This document shows positions 1 to 10,490 of a stretch of 64,000 bases of DNA, piece after piece. The first letter of the stretch is position 1. Every line of letters starts with the position of its first letter. The notes under the pieces were generated by a model. That model saw only the letters and a list, made by a program, of their open reading frames with translations, ran no database searches and was not told where the DNA came from. The stretch comes from Nemophila menziesii (Eukaryota; Streptophyta; Magnoliopsida; Boraginales; Hydrophyllaceae): contig JARWIR010000002.1 in NCBI GenBank assembly GCA_029959085.1, positions 62,984,154-63,048,153 on the forward strand, written 5' to 3'. The translations under genes and the position numbers were made by a program.

Positions 1-645
1 AAAGAAATGACTCTCCAAGAACACATCAACCACATACAAGTCGAATAAGCCAATCGACTCAAGGATAAGTCAATCTCTTTCCCTTCACATTCCTCGAAAG
101 CTAATCTCGACAAAGGTTCTGGCCAAGGTAACAAAGACATGTAAAAAGGGAAGGGAAAAGAACAAAGCTCTAACAAGCCTAAATCTTGGGGAAACAAGAA
201 CCGTGGTAACTCCAGCTAACAAGTTGGAGGATTCAAAACTTCCCTTAAGATTAAAAAACCTAAAGGGGCTTGCTACTGTTGTGGGAAAGAAGGACATAGA
301 GCTTTCGAATGTCCCCTTAGGGCTGGCCAGGGTCCCAACGCTGCCGTTAATCTGACTGAGACCAAAGAAATAATTGTCGCGGTAATGGTTGAGGTGAACT
401 TGGTGGAGAACAAGAGTGAGTGGATCCTTGACACTGGAGCTTCTCGAAACTTCTTCCAAATGAATCCTTTTTCAAGAAATTCGAAAAAGCAACTGATGGT
501 GAGTGTGTGTACTAAGGTGACTCTTCCACCTCTATAGTTCTTGGGAAAAGACAAGTTCTCCTCAAACTCACCTCTGGTAATATTCTTGAACTAAATGATG
601 TTCTATTTGTCCCTTCAATCCGTAGGAACTTAGTTTCTGGAGCGC
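1..645 (+). pseudogene. copia gag C-terminus and aspartic protease fragment (copy A)
   Basis: Frame 1 contains a retroviral-type zinc knuckle CX2CX4HX4C at 271-312 (CYCCGKEGH...FEC) and a protease active site WILDTGAS at 421-444. The catalytic Asp codon is 430-432. Stops interrupt the frame near 46, 139 and 217. After the protease start the reading shifts frame; the copia-typical stretch [18 protein letters not shown] is readable in another frame at about 595-645. In an intact element this would encode the RNA-binding end of the capsid protein and the polyprotein-cleaving protease. Most of gag lies outside the window. Not functional. Confidence 0.85.
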
Positions 646-1872
646 TTTCATAACAGAGTGTGTCACAAACTTGTTTTCGAGGGGGGTGGGGAATCATTAT
701 CACAAAAAATTACGAGTTCGTGGGGAATGGGTACTTAAATAATGGCTGGTTTGTTTTAAACACTGTAAACCTTAATGAGAATGCATCTAATTCTGCTTAT
801 ATCGTTGAGTCTGTTCAAACATGGCATGGTAGACTAGGTCACTTAAAAGTTATGTCTATTAAAAGGCTTAAAACTTTTGGACTAATACCCCTTCACAATG
901 TGGTTGACTTTGAAAAATGTCATATATGTGTAATGTCCAAACTTGTGAAGAAACGTTTTGAATCCGTTACCACGAGACAAACCATATTGCTTAAATTAGT
1001 TCATTCAGACTTAGCTAATTTTAAAAACACCGCCAGTAGAGGAGAAAAACTTTAATACATAACCTTCGTAGATAATTACTCTAGGTTCACTAAAGTGTAT
1101 CTTCTTAAAATTAAAGATGAAGCGGAAAATGCGTTTTTAAATATAAACCCGAGGTTGAAAACCAACTAGACTGTAAAATCAAACAACTTAGGTATGATAG
1201 AGGAGGCGAGTATAGTTCTAAATTCCTTAAAGAGTTTTGTGAAACCAATGGGATTATGCATGAACTTAGTGCCCCTTATACACCCCAACAAAATGAAAAA
1301 GCAGAATGAAAGAATAGGTCCCTTAAAGAGACTATGAATGCCATGTTAATAAGTTCAAGTTTACCAACCAACATGTGGCGGGAAGCTGTTTTATCAGCCT
1401 GTTATGTACTTAATAGGGTACAACATAAATCCCTAGAAAAGACCCCTTATGAGATGTGGAAGGGTTTTCCACCAAACCTGAAATTTTAAAAATGTGTGGG
1501 TGCCTAGCCAAAGTCAAACAACCTGATTTTAAAACTGTCACTGTTGGACCCAAAACCGTTGACTTAATTTTCATAGGGTACGCTCAGAATAGTGGGGCAT
1601 ATAAATTCTTGTCCTTGGATTATAAATTTATTTGTGAATCTAGAGATACTGAGTTCTTTGAACTCATTTTCTCTTTCAAAAATTTAAATATTGTCAATGC
1701 TTCTTCACCTATTGATAACTTAACTAATAATGATGTTTTACCTCTTTATGATGTTTACCCAGACCCCTCCACTTTCATGGAACCTAGTAGTAATCTCGAG
1801 GAAGAACTAGGAGAAGTAAGAGGCGTAGGATCGAGTCTAGCTTCGGCCCTGACTTTATTACAGCCTTTATGA
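646..1872 (+). pseudogene. copia GAG-pre-integrase and integrase fragment (copy A)
   Basis: The His/Cys zinc-binding part is seen as WHGRLGH (about 820) and KCHICVMSK (about 915). The catalytic core follows: first Asp in HSDL (about 1003), FVDNYSRF (about 1065), second Asp in RYDRGGEY (about 1190) and a third acidic site in the TPQQN...AE stretch (about 1285-1306). That stretch is followed directly by TGA at 1307-1309, where the family has Arg-Lys. The C-terminal part, with the copia-type FIGYAQNSGAYKF (about 1570), is open from 1456 to 1872. At least three frame changes and several stops make it non-functional. The 1307 TGA recurs in copy B at 39313-39315. Confidence 0.85.
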
Positions 1873-3476
1873 CCGAAGGTTTTCACATTGACCTATTAAA
1901 CGAACAGGTAGTCAACTGCCTCCTCATGAAGGAAGACCCAAAAACTTATGACGATGCTTTAAAATTTATAGATGCTAGTTTTTGGAAAGAGGTCATTAAT
2001 CGTGAACTTGAGTCCATTAAAAGTAACCATACATGGGAATTAACCGACTTACCTAGGGGTAGCAAACCTATTAGTAGCAAATGGATTTTTAAGAAATAAT
2101 TGAGACCTGATTGTTAAATAGAAAATTTCAAAAGAGACTTATTATTAAAGGCTTTACCCAAAAAAAAGGTTTAGACTACTTTGACACTTACTCTCCAGTG
2201 ACCAAAATCACCACAATAAGAACACTTATTACTCCAGTCGTCATTCACGAAACTGTAACACATCAATTGGATGTCAAAACCACGTTCTTGAACAGAGATC
2301 TATATGAAGAGATCTACATGGCGCAACCTGAAGGGTGTGTGATCCCTGGTCAAGGGGACAAAGTGTGTAAGTTGAAAAAATCCTTGTATGGTTTAAAACA
2401 TGCACCGAAAAAATGGTATAAAAAAGTAGATAGTACTCTTATTTCAGATGGTTTTGTAGCTTAAACTTCTGGCTCATGTGTTTACTCCAAGGTAACAAAT
2501 TCGGAGTGTGTTCTCACCTGCCTCTATGTTGATGACATGCTCATCTTTGGTACTACTATTCATATTATGAATGAGACTAAACGCTTCTTGTCTTTCAGAT
2601 TCGACATAGAAGATATGGGAGAAGCTGATGTAATTCTTGGGGTAAAAATCATTAGGAGCAGTAATGGCATTACCCTGAATCAGTCTCATTACGTAGAAAT
2701 GATGCTGAAGAAGTACAACTCCTTTGAGGTAACACCTGTAAATACTCCTTATGATTCTAGCATTCATTTATCCAAACACGTTGGAGATGTTGTATCCCAA
2801 AATGAATATGCTAAGATCATAGGGAGTGTGATGTTCTTGATGAACTATACTCGAACCGATATTTCCTATGCCATGAGTAGACTTAGTCGCTATACTCATA
2901 ACCCGAGTAGTGACCACTGGGTTGCACTTCGCCGCCTATTGAAGTCCTTAAGGGGTATCATTGATCTAGGCTTGCATTATAGCAAATTCCCTACAGTCCT
3001 TGAGGGATTTTTTGATGCAAACTAGTTCTCTGAAAATGACGAAGTAAACTCCACCAGTGGCTATGTGTTCTCCTTAGGAGGAGGTGTTGTATCATGGAAG
3101 TCTTCTAAACAGACTTGTATAGCATGCTCCACCATTGAGTCTGAGTTCATAGCATTAGAGTTAGCTGGGCAAGAAGCTGAGTGGTTGAGGGGTCTCCTGT
3201 CAGATGTGCCACTTTGGGAAGGAATTGCCACACCTGTGTGTATCCATCGTGATTCACAAGCTTCCATTAGAGTCGCTCATAATAGCACCCATAATGGAAA
3301 GAGGAGACATATTCGCATCAGACATGGGTCAGTAAGACAGTTACCAAAAAATGGTATGATAGCCTTGGATTATGTACGATCAGAGAACAACCTAGCTGAT
3401 CCATTTACCAAAGGCTTAAACAGTAGAGTAGTCATGGAGACGTCGAGGGGGTGGAATTGAAACCCATTAATGGCGA
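1869..3476 (+). pseudogene. copia reverse transcriptase and RNase H fragment (copy A)
   Basis: RT begins with FWKEVINRELESI and TWELTDLPRGSKPISSKWIF (1975-2096), then a TAA at 2097-2099. It resumes with KGFTQKKGLDYFDTYSPV, DVKTTFLNRDLYEEIYM and SLYGLKHAPKKWY (2140-2420). A second TAA lies at 2462-2464. The catalytic YVDD is intact at 2525-2536. The thumb and RNase H follow, with [33 protein letters not shown] and the copia-typical terminal [11 protein letters not shown] (about 3389-3421). An in-frame TAG sits at 3023-3025 where copy B has TGG (NW). Both RT stops (2097, 2462) are present in copy B, so they predate the duplication. Confidence 0.9.
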
Positions 3477-3930
3477 ATATGTGATTAATGAGTCGATGTG
3501 ATTCTCTCCATCCCTATGGCTCAAAACAAAATCGTCTTAAAATTCATAGCCACTCGTGGTGGTCCTGTTGAGAAGGACTTGATGAATAATATATACAGAG
3601 TGTTTAAACTCATAGATAATTCATAGCCTAAATGTTGGTCTTTTCGAGAAGGACTTGAGGAACTCATTGGCAATCGTGAGACCCAAACTTCATAATGGAA
3701 TGTTAAAAGGAGACGTCCTTAAAAAATCTTAAAATGCAGAGATCCACAAAGTTCATAGCTCGTAAAGGGTGGTCCTTAGAGTAGGACTTGATGAACTGAA
3801 AGGTGATGTTCGAGGGAACCATAACTTTCAGTAGGGTAGAGTATGTGCTATGTTTGTCTCGATCGAAAACAGTTGAGTTCTAGAGTAATTTCATTTAAAC
3901 GGAATTTGGTGTTTTTGGGATTAGGCAAAG
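3477..3930 (+). other. copia 3' untranslated region (copy A)
   Basis: This stretch between the end of pol and the LTR has no coding content. It contains three imperfect repeats built around GGTCCT/GGTCTT, a spacer and AGGACTTGAKGAA (about 3560-3583, 3632-3663 and 3770-3796), which could fold as short stems. The same three are in copy B (41569-41800). The polypurine tract and LTR start seen in copy B are missing here. Confidence 0.6.
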
Positions 3931-4713
3931 AGGATTAGGCAAAAAGCCTAAAGGCTATGAAGGCCAAAGAGGATTAGGCAAAGCCCCACACGTGTGCACC
4001 ACTACCACCACCCGCCTTGCCCGTCCTGGAGTCGTTGTGGGCCGTGGGCCGTTGGTCGTGGGGGAGTTGGGTTGTGGGCTTGTGGGGGAATTGGGAAGTT
4101 GGGGAGTTTGGGGATTCAAAAAATGAAAAATGAAATAATTTTTTTGAACTGAATCTGGTGGAAGATGACTTGCTCTTATAGTAGTCGGTGGCAAGTCAAC
4201 CCATTCAGCCAAAAGACAAAACACCCACCAATTTCGCTCCGGAAGACAAGTCTCCACCAATTACTAAACTTGGTCATTCCTGAATTTAAAAAATGGGTCA
4301 AATGTCAAATCAAAACCGCCAATTGATTGAGGAGGAAATTAAGGGCTCTAATTGTGAACGTTTCTGACAAAGTCTCACTCCACCCACTCCCTTCCCCTAT
4401 AAATATTGCATCTCCACACTTGTCTCAAAGCTACGAAATACACTAGAAAAAAGTATAAGACTCTGTCTCTCTTTCTCTCTAAAACGCTAGTAGAACTTAG
4501 TTTTTTTCCATTAGAGATACGGTTGTAATATCTTTTTAACAACCTATGTAATTTGTTATTCATTTTCTTTTAGTGTAAGTGTATTTTGTATTCCTGCAAT
4601 CCCATTTCATTTTTTTTTTTGTAATAGTTGGTTTACATTAAAATGAATATTATTTCTTTTACTTTTGGGAAACCATTTCTGTTTTGTTAATCCCGGTGAT
4701 TATTTTAATCACA
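3931..4713 (+). repeat. truncated 3' LTR of copia copy A
   Basis: It aligns with the LTRs of copy B from AAAAAGCCTAAAGGC onward (compare 42258 onward) and ends TTTTAATCACA, the same end as the copy B 3' LTR. The TG start and about 215 bases of LTR are missing. At the break a short motif, GAGGATTAGGCAAA, is present in repeated form (3921-3982), which suggests slippage or repair during the deletion. Confidence 0.85.
4398..4405 (+). promoter_or_regulatory. LTR TATA box
   Basis: TATAAATA preceded by a CT-rich stretch, in the position expected for the U3 promoter of the copia LTR. The equivalent is intact at 42724-42731 in the copy B 3' LTR and altered to TATAATTA at 37863-37870 in the copy B 5' LTR. 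Confidence 0.55.
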
Positions 4714-5624
4714 ATATGAAACATAAAAGTAGGATTTTCCAAGAAAATCACATCTAAAAATGAGTTTTCAGATTATGAAACCCTAGAATGTGTCTTTTAT
4801 AAGAATTTTGGAACCCATTAAGAAAGGATTAAGAACCATAACCGTAGTAAGCACATCAAACCTGAAATCATTGAACATTATTAAAAAACCAGACAAAAGA
4901 CTAACAAGGCTGACAAATTATTTGGTTAGAAAATTACCTGAACAAGGATTTGAACAAAGAACATTATTGAACACGCTAGGTTTTTCTAACCATATCAAAA
5001 AAGAAGGATGAGATATGTGAGGTTGAGAAAGATAGGAGTAATACAAGATAGGTTTTGTGAGTGACTGTGATAAAGAATTAAAAGTGTGTAGGTCATAAAA
5101 AATTAATGGGTCATGGGCTAAACAATAAAAGGTTGGACAAAAATTCATGGTCTGGCCCAAATCAAAAAAATTATTTTAGGAGCATCCGTACTTTTATTAC
5201 ATAATGAGAAAATGTTGTATAAAAATAATAATAAATAATGGAAAAGACAAGTTTAAAATGTATCTAAACCATTAGTATAACCTTAAATCGAACACGTTCA
5301 AATTTCATTGTAATCTTTACGATTGAAAATAAGAATGTAAATTGATGGTCTTTCAATTTATAATTCCCTAGTTAAACACTCAAAACATCATTGAATCTCA
5401 TTCTCCTTATCCGAGGAGTCTAAGTCTTTTTTATGCATTAAAAGATTCAGACATAGTTTATATTTGTGTAATTATCCAAACATGTTTTTGTGTAACAATT
5501 TTATACCAGAATATATGTGTTCTTGCGACTATATGATAAATTTAGTCACAAACTAATGGATATGAAGACTATCATATTTTAGTAAAACTCCCTTTGTAGT
5601 GATGGTAACCATGTAGTATTGTCG

Positions 5625-5639
5625 TATAATATCATTCTT
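5625..5639. other. empty SINE target site
   Basis: TATAATATCATTCTT occurs once here, as it does at 43843-43857. At 30484-30498 and 30799-30813 the same 15 bases flank a SINE. This unit therefore shows the state before the SINE inserted. Confidence 0.85.
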
Positions 5640-6851
5640 GTCTAACCTAATAATATATTATTGGCATCCAAAAACAATCAATCATAAATATATACACATA
5701 ATTATGATATTGTGAATATGACACACAAAAAATTACCATGTTTGTAAAAAAAAAAATTATGCCATTAAATCAAAGATACTTGCATCTTGTGACATATTAT
5801 CTGTATACTTACATATATAAATAAAGAGTGGCAATAATTAAATGTTAGCTAAAATTACACAACCGACGTTCAAATTTATCTACAAAAACTTTAAAAATTA
5901 CTAAAGATACCCCTACTATATATGGCTTACCCTATTATTAAAAATCACGTTTATAAAAACAAAAATAACATAAATTACCAAAAACAAAAAACTAAACGTA
6001 TCAAACACAATGAATTCTTGCCCCTATCTCCCCAGCCTATGTCCTACAACAACACCTATTCACGGCGTCACTCCAACACCATTGAATTACCACCTCCATT
6101 TATGGAGCCACCCAGCACTATCATTGTCACATTTTATCCACGATCATCACAACAAGATCAAATTCTCTTTATCTCATACAACGTGAATTACAAGTAGGTT
6201 TCATCCCAAAATTTTCTCATTGATTAAATTCGTCAAATGTTCCATATGTAGAAGTAGGTGAATCACCACTGCCTTTTATACTCACCAACACTATTTCTTT
6301 ATGTTTCCACGACTCACAGTTGCAACCCTCCCTCCCTCTATAACCACCACCACCAAGATCGACCTCGTGTAACCCCCTAAATCCACCAAAAACGTGAAAT
6401 GTATGTTCAACATCGATTACTAAAATTCTCTTTTCAAGTGATATCATGGGTATTACACAACAAGAGTTCGATAAAATTACCAAGACATTATTCAATTTAA
6501 TTTCCCCCTTTTTTCGGTAATTCTATTCTCTTGACTCCATTGCTCTTTCATAGAATTTCTCTTCTATCAGCAAAATTGAGTATAGGATTTCACTTCTAAT
6601 TTTGAAGTGATTTACAGGTAATGCGATTTATCTTCTCTGTTAATCATTTAAAATTATATTTGGTATAACTAACTGAATTTTGGTGAGACTCTTATTTATT
6701 TGAATGTGAGCATTCTTTGTCTGAATCTCTTATTTGATAATTCAACATTTAACATTTTACCCCTCAATCCTATAAAATAAAATCATTTTAATCAAATTCA
6801 CTTGGTAAATATAAAATTTTAAAATTTAACGTATAAATATAGGTGATGATT

Positions 6852-7330
6852 GAAGAAATACTATGGACTAGAAAAAATAGACTTGAACGTCCAACAAAAA
6901 TGTGGTAAAAGATATATTGATCAACAGGGGACAATATGACTCATGATGAGTTTGAGACGATGTTGCAGATGTGGGGAAGTAATGAGTTTGATGTAAAAAC
7001 CTATTGAATATGATTTTTATATTTTAAATATTAAATAAAATTAATTTAAACAACCGAGATTAGTCGCGGAAAAAAGAATAGAGATAAGTAGGGAACTCTT
7101 ACAACTATCTGTCAACGGCTGGTGGATACAATGTTTATCATATTTTTTATCATTTACCCTGAAGAATAATATGTTCATATTATTAACTTGTGTTTTTGTT
7201 TTATATAGGACCCGAAGGAAGAGAGAATATAGTTTCAACCAGAGTCATAGGCCGATCATTGCCCTCTTACACCTACCTTCCTCAGTTTAGATGTGAAAGA
7301 AGAAGCCCAAGGTAGTCGAGTTTTATAGCA
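6852..7330 (+). pseudogene. conserved exon-like block of unknown identity (unit A)
   Basis: The first piece (6852-7001) reads EEILWTRKNRLERPTKMW, an interruption, then THDEFETMLQMWGSNEFDV. Equivalents at 45083 and 32033 read almost the same. A second piece (about 7055-7170) and a third (about 7210-7330) are also conserved. In the unit at 29567-37177 the first piece ends at GAG followed by GTATAA, and the second is preceded by TTAAAG, which could be splice sites. I do not recognise the family. A captured host gene or a transposon gene fragment is possible. Stops in every copy argue against current coding. Confidence 0.35.
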
Positions 7331-8836
7331 AAATTGGTCAGAAATAGACGGTAGATTAGAGGGATTAGTGGTTCCATCAATACATTGTAAGCTAGAATGT
7401 TGTGTGCAGTCGAATAATTATAATTTTTTGACTAACAATATTCCCAAGCAAAAGGGATTCTAGATGTCCATCATTTAGAACCTTTTTTCTTATTTGTGTA
7501 GATAAATTAATGTTTTTTTATTTAGTCGTTTATAATCTTTATTGTAGTTTTTACAGCCGAATCCTTACTAGTATCACTAGGAAATTCTATAACTTCCACT
7601 AAAGCCTAGCTAAAAAAGTGTTTAGTACACAACCTTTTGTTTATGTTGTTTAAAGATTTCTTCACCTTAGACTCCTTCTATATACGAAACCTTATTAGTG
7701 TGACAAAATTAATTTCATAGTTGTAGTGTAAAATAATTAAACAAAATCATATTGGATAATTGGGCAAATATAAACATACCTAGTACCTTTAAATAAACAA
7801 AAAAAATGAGTGTGACTCTTAGGACTAGGAAATGAGGTTCATGGACGTTTTAAATAATTAACCCATTGAATTATAAATTGATAGACCATGAAATTTATAT
7901 TCGTCTTTTTTACCTTAAAGATAACTATAAAATTCGAAGGTTTTTGGTTTAAGGTTATTTCAATAGTTTAAGTATATTTTAAACTTATTTTGTCTACTGT
8001 TTTGTTTATTATATTTTTTATACAATATTTTTTCACCATGTATCATAAGTGTCTTAGTTTTTAAATTAGCAATGTTTATATTTTATATCTAATCGAATAT
8101 TTCATTTATTTTATTTTATTTTATTTTCTATCCGTATATTTTTAAATCCTCATAATATTATTCAATATTTTAGATTTTTATATATAATTTTTATAATTAA
8201 ATAATAAGTAACTTATCTGTTGTTTTAGAATTCCTTTTAAGATTTTTTTATATCTTATTGTTGATGTCTTTTTATATGAACTATTATATAAAGTGTATTA
8301 GAAAAAGATACATGAAATGAATGGTGTTATATTTAAAAATTTTTAAATTAAAGATTCCATTTGCTTTTAAAATTATACATAATTACATACAAAATGAAAT
8401 GAAGTATTGTTTATAATGTATTATCTTAGAATTAAATAGTTTTTTATCATTTTATTATAGGTAAAATAATAATTAAACATAAAATATAAATTTAGCCCAT
8501 TTCACTATGTATTAAAAAAAAAGTCAATATACCTTTTTGTTTAAACAAATTAAAATAGTCACCTAGATTAAATATTAATTCTTAAAATATACCCTTAAGG
8601 TTAAAAAATCCATATTATTATTTTTTTTTTGTAAAATTAAAAAATTTATAGAACAAACTTAATTGTCCTCATAGTGGTACTAACCTATCAACTCCCCTTG
8701 CATAAAAAAAATTTCAATCTTCATTGCACAAACACCCATAAAGCATATAAGTTTTTGTTATTTAGATTTTTAATTTCATTTACCTTTCTAATTGAATTTA
8801 GTTTTCAGTATATGGATTTGAGTTTGATTTATAATT

Positions 8837-8838
<2 letters not shown>

Positions 8839-8874
<36 letters not shown>
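8839..8874. repeat. (TA)n microsatellite
   Basis: Uninterrupted alternating AT run of about 36 bases. Confidence 0.95.
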
Positions 8875-8878
<4 letters not shown>

Positions 8879-9348
8879 AAAGGGCTAATGACCCGAAATA
8901 TATCCTATTTCCCTCTATATAATTTAACCTTTGGATCAAACTTTTATTCTTTCTAGCCATTAGATCTAATTCAATTAATGGTCAAGATTGTATAAATTAG
9001 ATCAACACTCTGAAATGTCTTGATTTTCGTCTATATTATTCAGCAGTTAGATTATATGTGGGTAATTATATTATAATTTATTTAGTTTTTATTATATGTT
9101 GGCCATTTTATTATAATTTATGCACTTTTAATACAATTAACTGATTTCCACAATTTTTTTGGATACAAAATACAAAACATTAATATTCTTAATAATAAAA
9201 TTCTAGCAAAAAAGATTTAATAATAAGATTTTAGTTTTTTTTAGCTTGTTTTTATCTCAATAAATATTTATTTATTTGGTGTTTAATTTATTTTTTTAAA
9301 TTAATAATTATCAAAGTTCCTTTAGACATGAGTTTATAACTAGTGTGT

Positions 9349-9350
<2 letters not shown>

Positions 9351-9386
<36 letters not shown>
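9351..9386. repeat. (TA)n microsatellite
   Basis: Uninterrupted alternating AT run of about 36 bases, followed by further TATA/CATA-rich sequence to 9415. Confidence 0.95.
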
Positions 9387-9390
<4 letters not shown>

Positions 9391-9802
9391 TCACGTATAT
9401 ATACATATATATATTGATAATATTGTTGTTTTCACAGACTAATTATAAGAATGTTTGACTAGTCTAGTGAGAATTGATGGGTTGTATACATATGTATTTA
9501 TAGATACATGTGTATCTATTGTTTCGGGAGTCGAGGAAGAAAACTGGGTGGGTACCAGGGTAGAAACGGAAATGGAGAATATATGGTTTATATACACGTA
9601 TATACATATATATATATAAATGTGTGTGAGAATAAAGATAGATGTAAAGCAAAATTATACCTCGTATATTTTAATAACATTGTCTGATGAAATAAACAAG
9701 AAAAAAAATCAAATGGAAAGAGATAAACCAATTCATTGAATAATGAAAACACCATAGTGTAGGCGATAAAGGGTGAAATAAAGTATTAATTTCTCTCTAA
9801 CA

Positions 9803-9806
<4 letters not shown>

Positions 9807-9872
<66 letters not shown>
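9807..9872. repeat. (TA)n microsatellite
   Basis: Uninterrupted alternating AT run of about 66 bases. Confidence 0.95.
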
Positions 9873-9876
<4 letters not shown>

Positions 9877-9984
9877 TGTTTTTGTTTCTTTATTGTTTTT
9901 GTTTGATTATCAAAATTTAGAGATGATGAAGAGAGGGTAGACTGACTAGTGTAGTATTGGGAGTAGGATGGAATGGGGTTATTT

Positions 9985-10490
9985 AATTATCAATGTTGAG
10001 CATGATCTAATTATCAAATATTCGGTTGACCGTTTGTTGATATGTTGAACCAACATTCTTAATTTGAATGACATAAATTTGTCGGAATAAGATATTTCTC
10101 TGTTACAAAGGCGGTATTTTACTCGTCTTCCTCGATATCATATTTTTATTGTATCTTTTTACATATTCCTAAAGGATAATAAAGGATGTCCAACTGTTGA
10201 TTCCATGATCTTGTTTTATCTTTAAGAGGAGAAAGTTGTCCTTTGACCACACTCGATTAACGTTAGTACAATCTACATAATTCCTACATGCTCACTGAGT
10301 ATGGAGTTGGCGATCCATATGGATACTGGGCATCTATAATGTTGCAGGCTTTTAATAATCGGGTCACCTCTTGTCGGATGACAATTTTATTTTCATCCAA
10401 GAAGTTCCCATTATATTGAGAGAAGGATTTGACATCTAGATCTACTATAGATAGTGTTAGCTAATACTTTAGAGTGTGTACACAATGTTT
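9985..10490 (-). pseudogene. Ty3/gypsy reverse transcriptase fossil
   Basis: The minus strand, read from about 10450 downward, gives pieces in the order of a gypsy RT. First is FLDENKIVIRQEVTRLLKAC..IDAQYP (family: ...AIxEEVxKLLxAGFIxExxYP). Next is DCTNVNRVWSKDNFLLL (family: DFTDLNKACPKDxFPLP). Last is QRNILFRQI..IKNVGSTYQQTVNRIF (family: ...KNAGATYQRxVNxxF). The NAGATYQR-like wording suggests the Tat/Ogre side of the gypsy tree. Stops and small frame changes are frequent. The catalytic YxDD region is not recognisable. The plus-strand frame at 10454-10654 is unrelated noise. Confidence 0.65.

Larger units (their letters stand above)
1..4718 (+). mobile_element. Ty1/copia LTR retrotransposon copy A, decayed, 5' end outside window
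   Basis: The order gag zinc knuckle, protease, integrase, reverse transcriptase, RNase H identifies a Ty1/copia element. The 5' LTR and most of gag lie beyond the left edge. The coding part is broken by many stops and frame changes. The 3' LTR has lost its first part but keeps its end, TTTTAATCACA (to 4713), followed by ATATG (4714-4718). Copy B at 37178-42928 has ATATG on both sides, so this is the target duplication. Copies A and B share stop codons and the whole downstream flank, so A is one half of a segmental duplication and not an independent insertion. The lineage within copia was not determined. Confidence 0.9.
4714..8325 (+). repeat. repeat unit copy A (head part of the ~7.3 kb unit)
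   Basis: It starts at the ATATG target site after the LTR and runs colinearly with 42929-46540, and more divergently with 29567-33530 and 47611-49380. Shared landmarks are AGGATTTTC...AAAATCAC (about 4732), CATTGAATCTCATTC (about 5390), the block with ATGGAGCCACCCAGCAC (about 6102), an exon-like block (6852-7001) and AGAAAAAGATACATGAAATG (about 8305). Similarity stops near 8325. Short open frames inside (for example 5922-6197) are not conserved as proteins between copies. The function of the unit is unknown. Confidence 0.8.
8326..9984. other. gene-free AT-rich stretch with (TA)n runs
   Basis: No coding signal. It contains three (TA)n runs, listed separately, and TA/GTAT-rich surroundings (9340-9640). 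A short minus-strand open frame at 9464-9652 is only low-complexity TA-rich DNA. Confidence 0.6.

Noticed and set aside
85..459. Minus-strand open frame of 124 codons (similar at 38147-38467)
   Set aside because: It is antisense to copia gag and protease, whose zinc knuckle and DTGAS are on the plus strand.
3955..4260. Minus-strand open frame of 101 codons (also 37522-37707 and 42347-42583)
   Set aside because: It lies in the GC-richer part of the copia LTR and recurs with each LTR; the Pro/Thr-rich translation is a composition effect.
1..4718. Independent insertion of copia copy A
   Set aside because: It shares the same 3' target site, the same flank and the same stops with copy B, which points to duplication of one insertion.
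6001..6200. Small His/Ser/Pro-rich protein starting MNSC in the repeat units
   Set aside because: The reading is shifted or stopped differently in the equivalents at 31180, 44230 and 49240, so it is not maintained as protein.
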